DNA of 17,213 nt, from assembly GCA_052145775.1 (NCBI GenBank), contig JBKQNY010000189.1, positions 1 through 17,213 of the forward strand, in the 5' to 3' direction. The notes beneath the pieces were generated by a model. That model was not told where the DNA came from and made no database searches. It saw nothing but the letters and a program-made list of their open reading frames with translations. The translations under genes were made by a program, and so were the position numbers. How positions within the stretch are numbered: the first letter of the stretch is position 1; each line of letters starts with the position of its first letter. The stretch is from CAVYPR01 sp052145775 (lineage in GTDB: Bacteria > Actinomycetota > Acidimicrobiia > Acidimicrobiales > RAAP-2). Of the stretch, positions 1-6,010 are shown piece after piece.

Positions 1-177
1 ATCCGCGGCTCTGTCACGCCCGTGCACGCCATCGCGCGACTCGTTTCCCGCACGACGGCCGTCGAGACAGCCCCAACGCCGTCGATGACGGTGTCCGAGA
101 CGACTCAGCAACTCGCCGTCGTCCTGTGCGGGCCGGATCGGCCCGTCACCAGACACTTACTGCAAGATCAGGGTTAG
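1..177 (+). CDS. Possible C-terminal end of a protein entering from the left edge
   Basis: Frame 1 is open from the first base to a TAG at 175-177, giving 58 residues that end in RHLLQDQG. Third codon positions are mostly G or C, which fits coding in this genome. However, another plus frame is also open over the same stretch, so openness alone is weak evidence. I recognise no motif and assign no function. If real, the gene runs toward the minus-strand pseudopilin-like gene, making the following 300 bases a convergent intergenic region. Confidence 0.3.
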   Translation: MRGSVTPVHAIARLVSRTTAVETAPTPSMTVSETTQQLAVVLCGPDRPVTRHLLQDQG

Positions 178-480
178 CGCCTCACTGGCAGTCCCCACGA
201 GGACCATTATCGGGTCTGAAGAAACCCGGTTGGCCGACCACCGCATTCGAGTTTTATCGAAGGAGGTGCTCCTCCCGGTTTCAGCGGTATTGATGCCATG
301 GCAGTGTCATCCGACGTCGGACCAACGCAGCTGTGGAGATTGCCGAAACCCTGCCGTGTCGGAGGGGCGTATTGCCCCGTGAATGCACCGCCTCTACTTC
401 GGGCGAGGCGTTTCTCGAAGCGGCTCCAATTTGCAGGTCTGTTCTGCGGTGGCGCAAGGAACGCTGCGAACGATGGCGAG
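178..480. other. Intergenic stretch with hairpin and repeat element A
   Basis: I see no convincing gene here; the open frames overlap in several registers and show no family similarity. It holds a short perfect hairpin at 261-273 (AGGAG, loop GTG, CTCCT) and the first copy of the 70-nt intergenic element at 356-427. The element lies about 50 nt beyond the stop of the minus-strand pseudopilin-like gene, so this copy could also act as its 3' structure. Confidence 0.5.
356..427 (+). repeat. Intergenic palindromic element, copy A
   Basis: About 72 nt related to copies B (1112) and C (5678). It begins GTGTCGGAGGGGCGT. Two perfect hairpins can be drawn: GGGGC (364-368) with GCCCC (374-378) around a 5-nt loop, and CGCCTC (389-394) with GAGGCG (405-410) around TACTTCGGGC. 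GGAG at 361-364 can close with CTCC at 424-427. By-eye identity with copy B is about three quarters over 70 positions with small gaps. The strand is arbitrary, because the palindromes do not show which strand would be transcribed. The function is unknown. Confidence 0.6.
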
Positions 481-921
481 TTAGCCTGGATTGTCCGGCT
501 TTGGCGCGGTAGTTGCTGCCGCCACACGGGCGTGCTCGCAGCCTTCCGCTTTGGTTTTGTCAGCTGTTAGCGCCCGAGCGCTACGCGGTGCCTTCACCAA
601 AACGGCGCCGTTCTGGCCCAACACGATGGCGTAGCTCCTCGCTGAAGGCACCGTTCTCAGCCACGGGCCCTGACCTGTGACCATCTTGGTCAACTGCGAG
701 AGGCTGTTCGGCCAACTGCCGAGTTCTGCGTAGAAGGCCTCGAGCGCCGTCTCTACCGTCTTGACTGTCGCCTTGCACGCCGTCACAGCGGTCATTGTGG
801 GCGCCCGACCAGCGCTCCCGGCCACACCGGTCGGTACTGAAATGACTACGAAGATTGCGGCCGCCGTTCCTATGGCTCTTCGGTGGGAAGGCCTGAGCCA
901 CTTCAGAAACCGCTGCTGCAT
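481..921 (-). CDS. Pseudopilin-like (type II secretion G-like) secreted or membrane protein
   Basis: A 146-residue product. The start at 921 is chosen because GAGAAGG lies at a normal distance upstream; the longer open frame to 1554 has no such signal and runs into the divergent gene. The N-terminus is basic (MQQRFLKWLRPSHRR), followed by a hydrophobic segment at about residues 16-36. Residues 45-105 resemble the globular part of T2SS protein G-like proteins, with TACKATVKTVETALEAFYAE, then GSWPNSLSQL and a GPWLRTVPS segment. The typical prepilin peptidase site (G, then F-x-x-x-E) is not visible, so it may be exported by an ordinary signal or stay anchored. No secretion or pilus genes lie nearby, so it is an orphan. 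The tail is Ala/Pro-rich. Confidence 0.75.
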   Translation of the reverse strand: MQQRFLKWLRPSHRRAIGTAAAIFVVISVPTGVAGSAGRAPTMTAVTACKATVKTVETALEAFYAELGSWPNSLSQLTKMVTGQGPWLRTVPSARSYAIVLGQNGAVLVKAPRSARALTADKTKAEGCEHARVAAATTAPKPDNPG

Positions 922-1111
922 GGTCCCGACCTTCTCTCCGGCTCCGGACACTGCCCTGCGCCTCCAGCTCGTCCGGTAGTTCAGCGATCGCGGGGGAAGA
1001 GTGCCATCCCCGATTGTTCGCACATTCGTTCTCCCTGGCGTCCGCCTCACTGGCGCCCTAGCGGCCTCCTTGTCATTCATCGTGGTAGTCGTTGCGAACC
1101 AAGTCTCCATG

Positions 1112-1183
1112 GTATCGGAGGGACGTTTGCCACCCTGAGTACATCGCCACTTCTTCGGGGTGAGGTGCTCCTTCATGCGGCCT
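1112..1183 (+). repeat. Intergenic palindromic element, copy B
   Basis: This copy lies between the divergent pseudopilin-like and serine hydrolase genes, about 70 nt before the chosen start of the latter. It shares TCGGAGGG, CGTTTG, CCCTGAG and a CTTCGGGG core with its relatives. AGGG (1119-1122) can pair with CCCT (1133-1136), and CACTTC (1148-1153) can pair with GGGGTG (1157-1162) using two G-U pairs. It could be a 5' leader structure for the gene at 1251, or a dispersed repeat that happens to sit there. Confidence 0.6.
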
Positions 1184-1250
1184 GAACGTGACCGGTGCGG
1201 AGGAGGTTTTCGGCACCTATACCTCTCTGAACAGGGTACTCTCCGAGACG

Positions 1251-2957
1251 ATGGAATCCGGACCCTGGATACATGGAACCGACTCGGTCCGGGAGCCATC
1301 GACCCTCGCGTGCCCTCTTCAAGAACACCCCGCTCAGCGTCGTTCCGCCGGTCGGCGTCGCACTTTTTCAGGCGCCAAGGTGGTTGGCCGGGCGTTGATC
1401 GCCTTGTCGGGTGCCGCCCTTCTCTTGGCAGGTCTGCACGCTGCCGGCATGGTGGGTCCGGGCGACGCCCCGTCCGCGTCGGCGAGCACAGGCGTCGAGC
1501 CCAACTCCGTCCAGGCCTTCGGCACGTCACAGCTTGGCGATCTGGCCGACCCATCTCTCAACATGCATCTGATCGGCATGGCCTCCACCGTCGACGGGGG
1601 CGGATACTGGCTGGTCGCCGCCGATGGCGGGGTCTTCGCCTTCGGCGATGCCGCGTACCAGGGTTCGGCCGCGGACCTGGCATTGCAAGAGCCGGTCGTG
1701 GGAATGGCTGCAGACCCGGCCACCGGCGGTTACTGGCTGGTCGCTGCCGACGGCGGGATCTTCGCCTTCGATGCGCCCTTCTACAGCTCGGAGGGGGGCC
1801 AGACGCTCGACCAACCGGTGGTGGGCATGGCGTCCACCGCTGACGGTGGCGGGTACTGGCTGGTCGCCGCCGACGGCGGAGTCTTCGCCTTCGGCGACGC
1901 CGCGTACCAGGGGTCGGCAGCGGATCTGGCCCCGCACGAGCCCATCGTGGGCATGGCCTCCGACCCGGCCACCGGCGGGTACTGGCTGGTCGCCGCCGAC
2001 GGCGGAATCTTCGCCTTCGATGCGCCCTTCTACGGCTCGGAGGGCGGTCAGCCGCTCGACCAACCGGTGGTGGGTATGGCGTCCACCTACGACGGTGGCG
2101 GTTACTGGCTGGTGGCAAGTGACGGGGGTGTCTTCGCCTTCGGCACGGCTCCCTACCGTGGGACGGCGATCAGCGACCCCGAGGTGCCGGCTCTCGCCAT
2201 CATCGGTAGCGGGGTCGACGGCGGGTACCGCGTGGCCTACGGCCATGCCACGGACCCCCTCGGAGCGGAGGTCTCAAGCTATCTCTCACAGCGCGCCGGC
2301 AACGTGACTGCGGCCGTCTACGAACCCGACTCGGGCGCGACCTACGACCTGAACCCCGGCGTGGCCGAGAACACGGCCAGCATCGTGAAGGTGGACATCA
2401 TGGCGACGGCACTCATCGAGGCGGAGCAGGGCGGTCAGGGGATCCCGGCGGACGAGCAGGCACTCATGCCCCCGATGATCGAGCAAAGTGACAACACAGC
2501 CGCCTCGGAGATGTACAACGACGTCGGTGGCCCCCGTGGGGTGGCTGCATCCAACGGCGAACTTGGCCTCACATCGACCGCTCCTTCCCTAACATGGGGA
2601 CTCACCACCACCACGGCCGCGGACCAGGTCAAACTGGTCAGCGCCTTCGCCTACCCCAGCGCGGCGTTGTCTCCCGCCTCCCGCTCCTACGGGCTCTCCC
2701 TCATGGAGAACGTCGAGCCGGTGCAGGACTGGGGGGTCAGCGCCGGGATCCCGGCTGGGGTCCCAGTGGCGCTCAAGAACGGCTGGCTCCCGCTGGCCCC
2801 CGGCGACTGGCAGGTGAACAGCGTCGGGTACGTCTCAGGCGACGGGCGCGACTATGTGCTGGCAATCCTCACGAACGGCAACCCCACTGAGTCCTATGGC
2901 ATCGCCACCATTGAGCAGATCTCCAGCCTCGTCTTTGCGCAGCTCGCTCCCACCTGA
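1251..2957 (+). CDS. Membrane-anchored DGG-repeat protein with class A beta-lactamase-type serine hydrolase domain
   Basis: A 568-residue product if it starts at ATG 1251; a GTG at 1188 in the same frame would add 21 residues, and neither start has a good ribosome site. A basic stretch (RRSAGRRR) precedes a transmembrane or signal segment at about 43-63. Residues 106-310 hold five repeats of about 42 residues with cores such as GGGYWLVAADGGVFAFGDA, probably an extracellular propeller. Residues 340-568 form a class A beta-lactamase-like domain: S377-I-V-K380 fits the S-x-x-K nucleophile motif, S413-D-N415 the SDN motif, and K509-N-G511 replaces the usual K(T/S)G triad. A catalytic omega-loop Glu could not be placed with confidence. 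Family members include beta-lactamases and cell-wall-related serine hydrolases, so the substrate (penicillin, peptidoglycan peptide or other) is open. The PQQ-type gene begins about 80 nt downstream on the same strand. Confidence 0.88.
   Translation: MESGPWIHGTDSVREPSTLACPLQEHPAQRRSAGRRRTFSGAKVVGRALIALSGAALLLAGLHAAGMVGPGDAPSASASTGVEPNSVQAFGTSQLGDLADPSLNMHLIGMASTVDGGGYWLVAADGGVFAFGDAAYQGSAADLALQEPVVGMAADPATGGYWLVAADGGIFAFDAPFYSSEGGQTLDQPVVGMASTADGGGYWLVAADGGVFAFGDAAYQGSAADLAPHEPIVGMASDPATGGYWLVAADGGIFAFDAPFYGSEGGQPLDQPVVGMASTYDGGGYWLVASDGGVFAFGTAPYRGTAISDPEVPALAIIGSGVDGGYRVAYGHATDPLGAEVSSYLSQRAGNVTAAVYEPDSGATYDLNPGVAENTASIVKVDIMATALIEAEQGGQGIPADEQALMPPMIEQSDNTAASEMYNDVGGPRGVAASNGELGLTSTAPSLTWGLTTTTAADQVKLVSAFAYPSAALSPASRSYGLSLMENVEPVQDWGVSAGIPAGVPVALKNGWLPLAPGDWQVNSVGYVSGDGRDYVLAILTNGNPTESYGIATIEQISSLVFAQLAPT
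1566..2180 (+). repeat. Five in-gene DGG repeats with a dimeric higher-order duplication
   Basis: Five units of 123-126 nt encode the DGG motif. Units 1 and 3 end in a DAAYQGSAADLA-type segment, and units 2 and 4 in a DAPFY-S-EGGQ-LDQP-type segment. The array is therefore a duplicated pair (about 1566-1817 and 1818-2066) plus a fifth unit. Long stretches of the two pairs are nearly identical in DNA, which points to recent tandem duplication or gene conversion. Confidence 0.85.
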
Positions 2958-3039
2958 AGGCCGACCCGTACCTCGGCATACTCATTCAGCACCCCACATT
3001 GAGAATGGAACCCCGCTGGACTGTCCCAGTGAACACAAC

Positions 3040-4596
3040 ATGACGACCAGAACTTGCTTGACTGGGCGGGTCCACCGCACGGCGACTTTGCTCGTAGCTG
3101 TGGGCATAGCCGGGGTCATCGTCGTCTCGGGAGTCCCCGCCGCTTCCGCCACGACAACAGCGTCCGGCTCGTGGCCGCACGCGAATGGGGACCTCGCCAA
3201 CTCCCGAGATGCTCAGGGATCAACCATTTCGACGCAGAACGTCGACACACTCAAAGAAGCCTGGGCCTTCAGGCTGAAGGGGTGGACGTCTCACAAGCTC
3301 GGTTACTTCTCCGCGGCCCCGATCATCCAGAACGGCGTCGTCTATCTGCAGGACCTCGGCGCGAACGTGTATGCGTTGGATCTCGCAACCGGTGCGCTGA
3401 AGTGGGAGCACGTCTGCACCCCGACCGAGAAAGTCCGGACCGGGCCGAATGGTGTCGCAGTCGTCGACGGAGCGGTGTACGGGGAGTGCTCTCACTCGGC
3501 CTTTGCCCTGGATGCGGCGACCGGCCGGGTGATCTGGGACAAGAGCAACCTCCTCTCCAAGGGACAGGGCACCTTTGGCATTCAGCCCCAGGTGGCGACA
3601 GGGCGGGTCTACCTAGCGAGCCAGGCCGGAACGGGGTCCGGCGGAGGAGTACTCCTCGCCCTGAATGCGTCGACGGGCGCCCTGCTCTGGAAGTTGAACA
3701 CGGTCCTTGGTCCTGACCAGGGCGTAGAGGCGCTCGGACTTGGTTCCGGTGGCGCCTGGGAGACGCCTCTCGTCAGCGGTGACGGCTCGGTGACGTACGG
3801 AATCGGCAACCCATATCAAACCGCCGCTGAGGCCATCGCGCACCCCTCCGCGCAGCTCTACACGGACAGCGACGTGGATCTCACAGCGGCGACCGGCAAG
3901 CTGCGCTGGTACTACCAGGGAGTGCCCAACGACTTCAAGGATTACGACATGCAGGCTTCGCCGATCTCGGCGACCGTCAACGGGACCCCCGTCGTCATCG
4001 GCAGCGGGAAGATGGGCTACGTCTACGAGATGAATGCCACCACGGGACAGCTGCTCTGGAAGACGCCCGTCGGCAAGCACAACGGCCACGACGATGACTC
4101 ACTCCGAGCGCTCGACCACGAGAGCACGCTGAAGGCGCCCTACACGTACCTTCCAGGATCACTGGGCGGCGTCCTGACCAACATGGCCCTTTCCGGCGAC
4201 AGCATCTACGTTGTGACCACCGACCAGGCGTACAAGGAGACAACCTTGACACCAGGCGTCGGTACGACAGGCGTCGGTACGACCAGCGGTTTTCCCACGG
4301 GCGAGGTGGAAGCGCTCAACCTTGTGACAGGCAAGGTCGAATGGGATACGAAGGTCCCGACAGTGCCGCTCGGTGCCGCCACCGTGTCGAACGACCTCGT
4401 CTTCACCACGTTGTTCCGCGGGGTACTCGTCGCCCTCAACGCGAGTACGGGCGCGGTCGTCCATCTCCAGAAGCTGCCCACTTCCACGAACGCGCCGATC
4501 GCCATTGCCGGCAACATGATTGTCGTCCCAGCAGGCGGCCCCACAACGAGTATCGGCGGCGGGAACCCGCAGGTGGTGGCCTATTCGGTGCCATGA
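3040..4596 (+). CDS. Secreted PQQ-type beta-propeller (quinoprotein-like) protein
   Basis: A 518-residue product. The N-terminus has a basic start and a hydrophobic core (residues 14-33), ending in PAASA near residue 37, which fits Sec export. WPHANGDLANSR at 45-56 resembles the opening of PQQ-dependent dehydrogenases. Blade motifs of the type ALD-x-ATG-x-L-x-W recur at about 112, 155, 207, 279, 329, 424 and 464, suggesting a seven- or eight-bladed propeller. VDLTAATGKLRWYYQGVPND followed by DYDMQASPI is very like polyvinyl-alcohol and methanol dehydrogenase relatives. No CXXCH heme site is seen, so it is not a quinohaemoprotein, and PQQ binding is not proven by what I can read. A 15-nt tandem repeat at 4254-4283 gives a PGVGTTGVGTT insertion. 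The start was chosen because the signal peptide begins here; the ribosome site is weak. Confidence 0.85.
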   Translation: MTTRTCLTGRVHRTATLLVAVGIAGVIVVSGVPAASATTTASGSWPHANGDLANSRDAQGSTISTQNVDTLKEAWAFRLKGWTSHKLGYFSAAPIIQNGVVYLQDLGANVYALDLATGALKWEHVCTPTEKVRTGPNGVAVVDGAVYGECSHSAFALDAATGRVIWDKSNLLSKGQGTFGIQPQVATGRVYLASQAGTGSGGGVLLALNASTGALLWKLNTVLGPDQGVEALGLGSGGAWETPLVSGDGSVTYGIGNPYQTAAEAIAHPSAQLYTDSDVDLTAATGKLRWYYQGVPNDFKDYDMQASPISATVNGTPVVIGSGKMGYVYEMNATTGQLLWKTPVGKHNGHDDDSLRALDHESTLKAPYTYLPGSLGGVLTNMALSGDSIYVVTTDQAYKETTLTPGVGTTGVGTTSGFPTGEVEALNLVTGKVEWDTKVPTVPLGAATVSNDLVFTTLFRGVLVALNASTGAVVHLQKLPTSTNAPIAIAGNMIVVPAGGPTTSIGGGNPQVVAYSVP

Positions 4597-4610
4597 AAGT
4601 GGCCGGTGGT

Positions 4611-4629
4611 CCAGCCTCGATGCGGCTGG
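4611..4629 (+). terminator. Hairpin just after the PQQ-type gene
   Basis: CCAGCC (4611-4616) pairs perfectly with GGCTGG (4624-4629) around a 7-nt loop, 14 nt after the stop codon. There is no T-run, so termination is inferred from position only. Confidence 0.35.
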
Positions 4630-4631
4630 TG

Positions 4632-4676
4632 CCTGTGAAATTGGGAGGGTCTACCTGTGAAATTGGAGGAGGTCTA
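4632..4676. repeat. Two-copy tandem repeat of 22-23 nt
   Basis: Two adjacent copies of CCTGTGAAATTGGGAGGGTC plus TA lie at 4632-4653 and 4654-4676; the second has GGAGGAGG in place of GGGAGGG. A broken third start (CGTGTGATT) follows. It lies in the convergent intergenic region. It may be a remnant of a mobile-element end or a small slippage array; no gene overlaps it. Confidence 0.6.
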
Positions 4677-4744
4677 CGTGTGATTCTCGAGGGGGCGCCC
4701 ACCGAACCTACAGAACGGTCCTGGCCCCGGTGGTGAGAGCCTGT

Positions 4745-4772
4745 AGGGGCGGGAGGATGTCCCTTGCCCCCT
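4745..4772. terminator. Possible bidirectional hairpin between convergent genes
   Basis: AGGGGCGGGA (4745-4754) can pair with TCCC (4760-4763) and GCCCCCT (4766-4772), with a two-base bulge. It sits between the ends of the PQQ-type gene and the minus-strand cyclic-nucleotide-binding gene. There is no poly-T tract on either side. Confidence 0.35.
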
Positions 4773-4838
4773 GTGCGGCCGGGCTGAGCTCAGAGAGATC
4801 GGACAACCACCGACGGACCGGCCCATCGGGTCAGTGCG

Positions 4839-5315
4839 TCACAGAAACCACGGTGGGACGCTCTCGCTGCGTGCCGGTGCGAGGTCGACCATCTCGTCGG
4901 TCTGGCGCAGACGGGCACCCAACTGCGAGATGATCTTCAGTGCGACCGAAGGGGTGGAATAGAGCAGGCTGCTGAACTCTCTACTCGACAGCACGAGCAG
5001 CCGTACGTCAGCGTTGGCCACGACCGTGGCCGTTCTCCTGCCAAGGTCGAGTAGCGCCAACTCGCCGACCAGGGACCCTGGCCCCAGTGTGGCGAGCGCG
5101 ACGCCCTCTCTTGAGGCGGTCACCGTGCCCTCGACGACGATGAAGGCCTCGTGACCATACTCACCGAGGTTGGTGAGAACCTCACCGGGCTCGGCTCGAT
5201 GCTCGGTGGTGAGCGATGCAATCCGGCCAAGTTCAGTCTTGGTGCAGCGAGAGAAGAGGTCGAGACCCCGAAGTAACTCGATCCGTTGGTTCTTGCGGAG
5301 ATGGAAAGTTGGCAT
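4839..5315 (-). CDS. Stand-alone cyclic-nucleotide-binding domain protein
   Basis: A 158-residue protein consisting almost wholly of a CRP/cNMP-binding fold. Residues 11-35 form the entry helices (LLRGLDLFSRCTKTELGRIA). The GEVLTNLGEYGHEAFIVVEG stretch at 44-63 is the beta-roll core. The phosphate-binding cassette is at about 83-98 (VGELALLDLGRRTATV), with the expected Gly-Glu and an Arg followed by Thr-Ala. No helix-turn-helix follows, so unlike CRP it is unlikely to bind DNA itself. It may act as a sensor subunit or through a partner, which is inference. The ATG at 5315 has GGGAG about 13 nt upstream. It converges on the PQQ-type gene and diverges from the oxidase gene. Confidence 0.85.
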   Translation of the reverse strand: MPTFHLRKNQRIELLRGLDLFSRCTKTELGRIASLTTEHRAEPGEVLTNLGEYGHEAFIVVEGTVTASREGVALATLGPGSLVGELALLDLGRRTATVVANADVRLLVLSSREFSSLLYSTPSVALKIISQLGARLRQTDEMVDLAPARSESVPPWFL

Positions 5316-5437
5316 CGCGGTAAAATATCTCCCACCGAGCTCTGCGTGATGAAAGCAATACTACTCATCCGTCGACCGCCTCACACGGTACAAGCGACCT
5401 GATCCGCCCTGGTCAAACACCGGCGGGACTCATGCCT

Positions 5438-5620
5438 TCATGCGCGAATCCCTCCGATCCGCATTTCGAGCGGTCCGAGAAGATGATCGATTTCGACGCC
5501 AGGGGCCATCTGCAAGCTGCGGAGACGTTGAGCTTCCCGGATGGCCCATTCCGTCAATGCTGTACCCATTGGCGGCCTTCCACCCGTTCGGGGGCCGCTG
5601 TCGCACGTTGATTGCACCAT
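5438..5620 (-). CDS. Doubtful small open frame of unknown function
   Basis: A frame of up to 60 residues. The last 43 (from an internal ATG) look protein-like, with MGTALTEWAIREAQRLRSLQ predicted as a helix. Third positions are only moderately GC-rich, no good ribosome site is seen, and other frames are open here too. It could be a small protein, a decayed gene or chance. I recognise no family. Confidence 0.18.
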   Translation of the reverse strand: MVQSTCDSGPRTGGRPPMGTALTEWAIREAQRLRSLQMAPGVEIDHLLGPLEMRIGGIRA

Positions 5621-5677
5621 GTAGATCGTCGAATGATCGGTTCTGGGTCTCCCCGTGCAAATTCCCTATTCAGCCTC

Positions 5678-5745
5678 GTGTCGGAGGGGCGTTTGACGCC
5701 CTGAGGACTCCGGTCCTCCGAGGCGAATTCGTCCTCCGGCAGCCT
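5678..5745 (+). repeat. Intergenic palindromic element, copy C
   Basis: This copy starts with the same GTGTCGGAGGGGCGT as copy A. GGGCG (5687-5691) pairs with CGCCC (5697-5701) around TTTGA, and GAGGAC (5703-5708) pairs with GTCCTC (5713-5718) around TCCG. The ends TGTCGGAGG and CCTCCGGCA are imperfect inverted repeats (8 of 9 positions), so the whole unit can close on itself. It lies about 265 nt before the oxidase start. Confidence 0.6.
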
Positions 5746-5998
5746 AAATCTTGACGAGGGTGAAAGTCGGTTGAGGCCAGAACGGCGTCAAGCTGCCCCG
5801 GCGGCGCTCCAAGACCGCCTTTCAGACAGAGCGCCTCCCAACAGCCATCGACAGCACCTCGTCTGTCTCGGCCACCGCGGGCACCGCGGGCACCCGATTA
5901 GAAGCTCTCAGCTAGGGGTATCGGTGTCGTGACATGCAGCCGCAGAATACCCACAGACCACTGTCGTAAAACCACGGTTATCACGACTCTTGGACCTT

Positions 5999-6003
5999 GG
6001 AGG
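5999..6003 (+). promoter_or_regulatory. Ribosome binding site fixing the oxidase start
   Basis: GGAGG lies 7 nt before ATG 6011. A TTG at 5990 would lengthen the frame by 7 residues but has no comparable site, so 6011 is preferred. Confidence 0.75.
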
Positions 6004-6010
6004 TCGCGAG

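Larger units (their letters stand above)
5316..6010. other. Long divergent intergenic region with repeat element C
   Basis: About 700 nt separate the cyclic-nucleotide-binding gene from the oxidase gene. It contains copy C of the intergenic element (5678-5745), a doubtful small minus-strand frame (5438-5620), and a short CACCGCGGG tandem repeat around 5874-5895. The stretch before 6011 should hold the oxidase promoter, but I cannot point to clear -35 and -10 boxes. Base use is more even than in the flanking genes. Confidence 0.5.

Noticed and set aside
1112..1183. Element B as a known riboswitch (cyclic di-GMP or ydaO type)
   Set aside because: The conserved core sequences of these classes are not present, and related copies occur where no downstream gene follows.
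922..1554. N-terminal extension of the pseudopilin-like frame to 1554
   Set aside because: It overlaps the divergent serine hydrolase gene, is rich in Arg/Pro as antisense GC-rich frames are, and a good ribosome site supports the start at 921.
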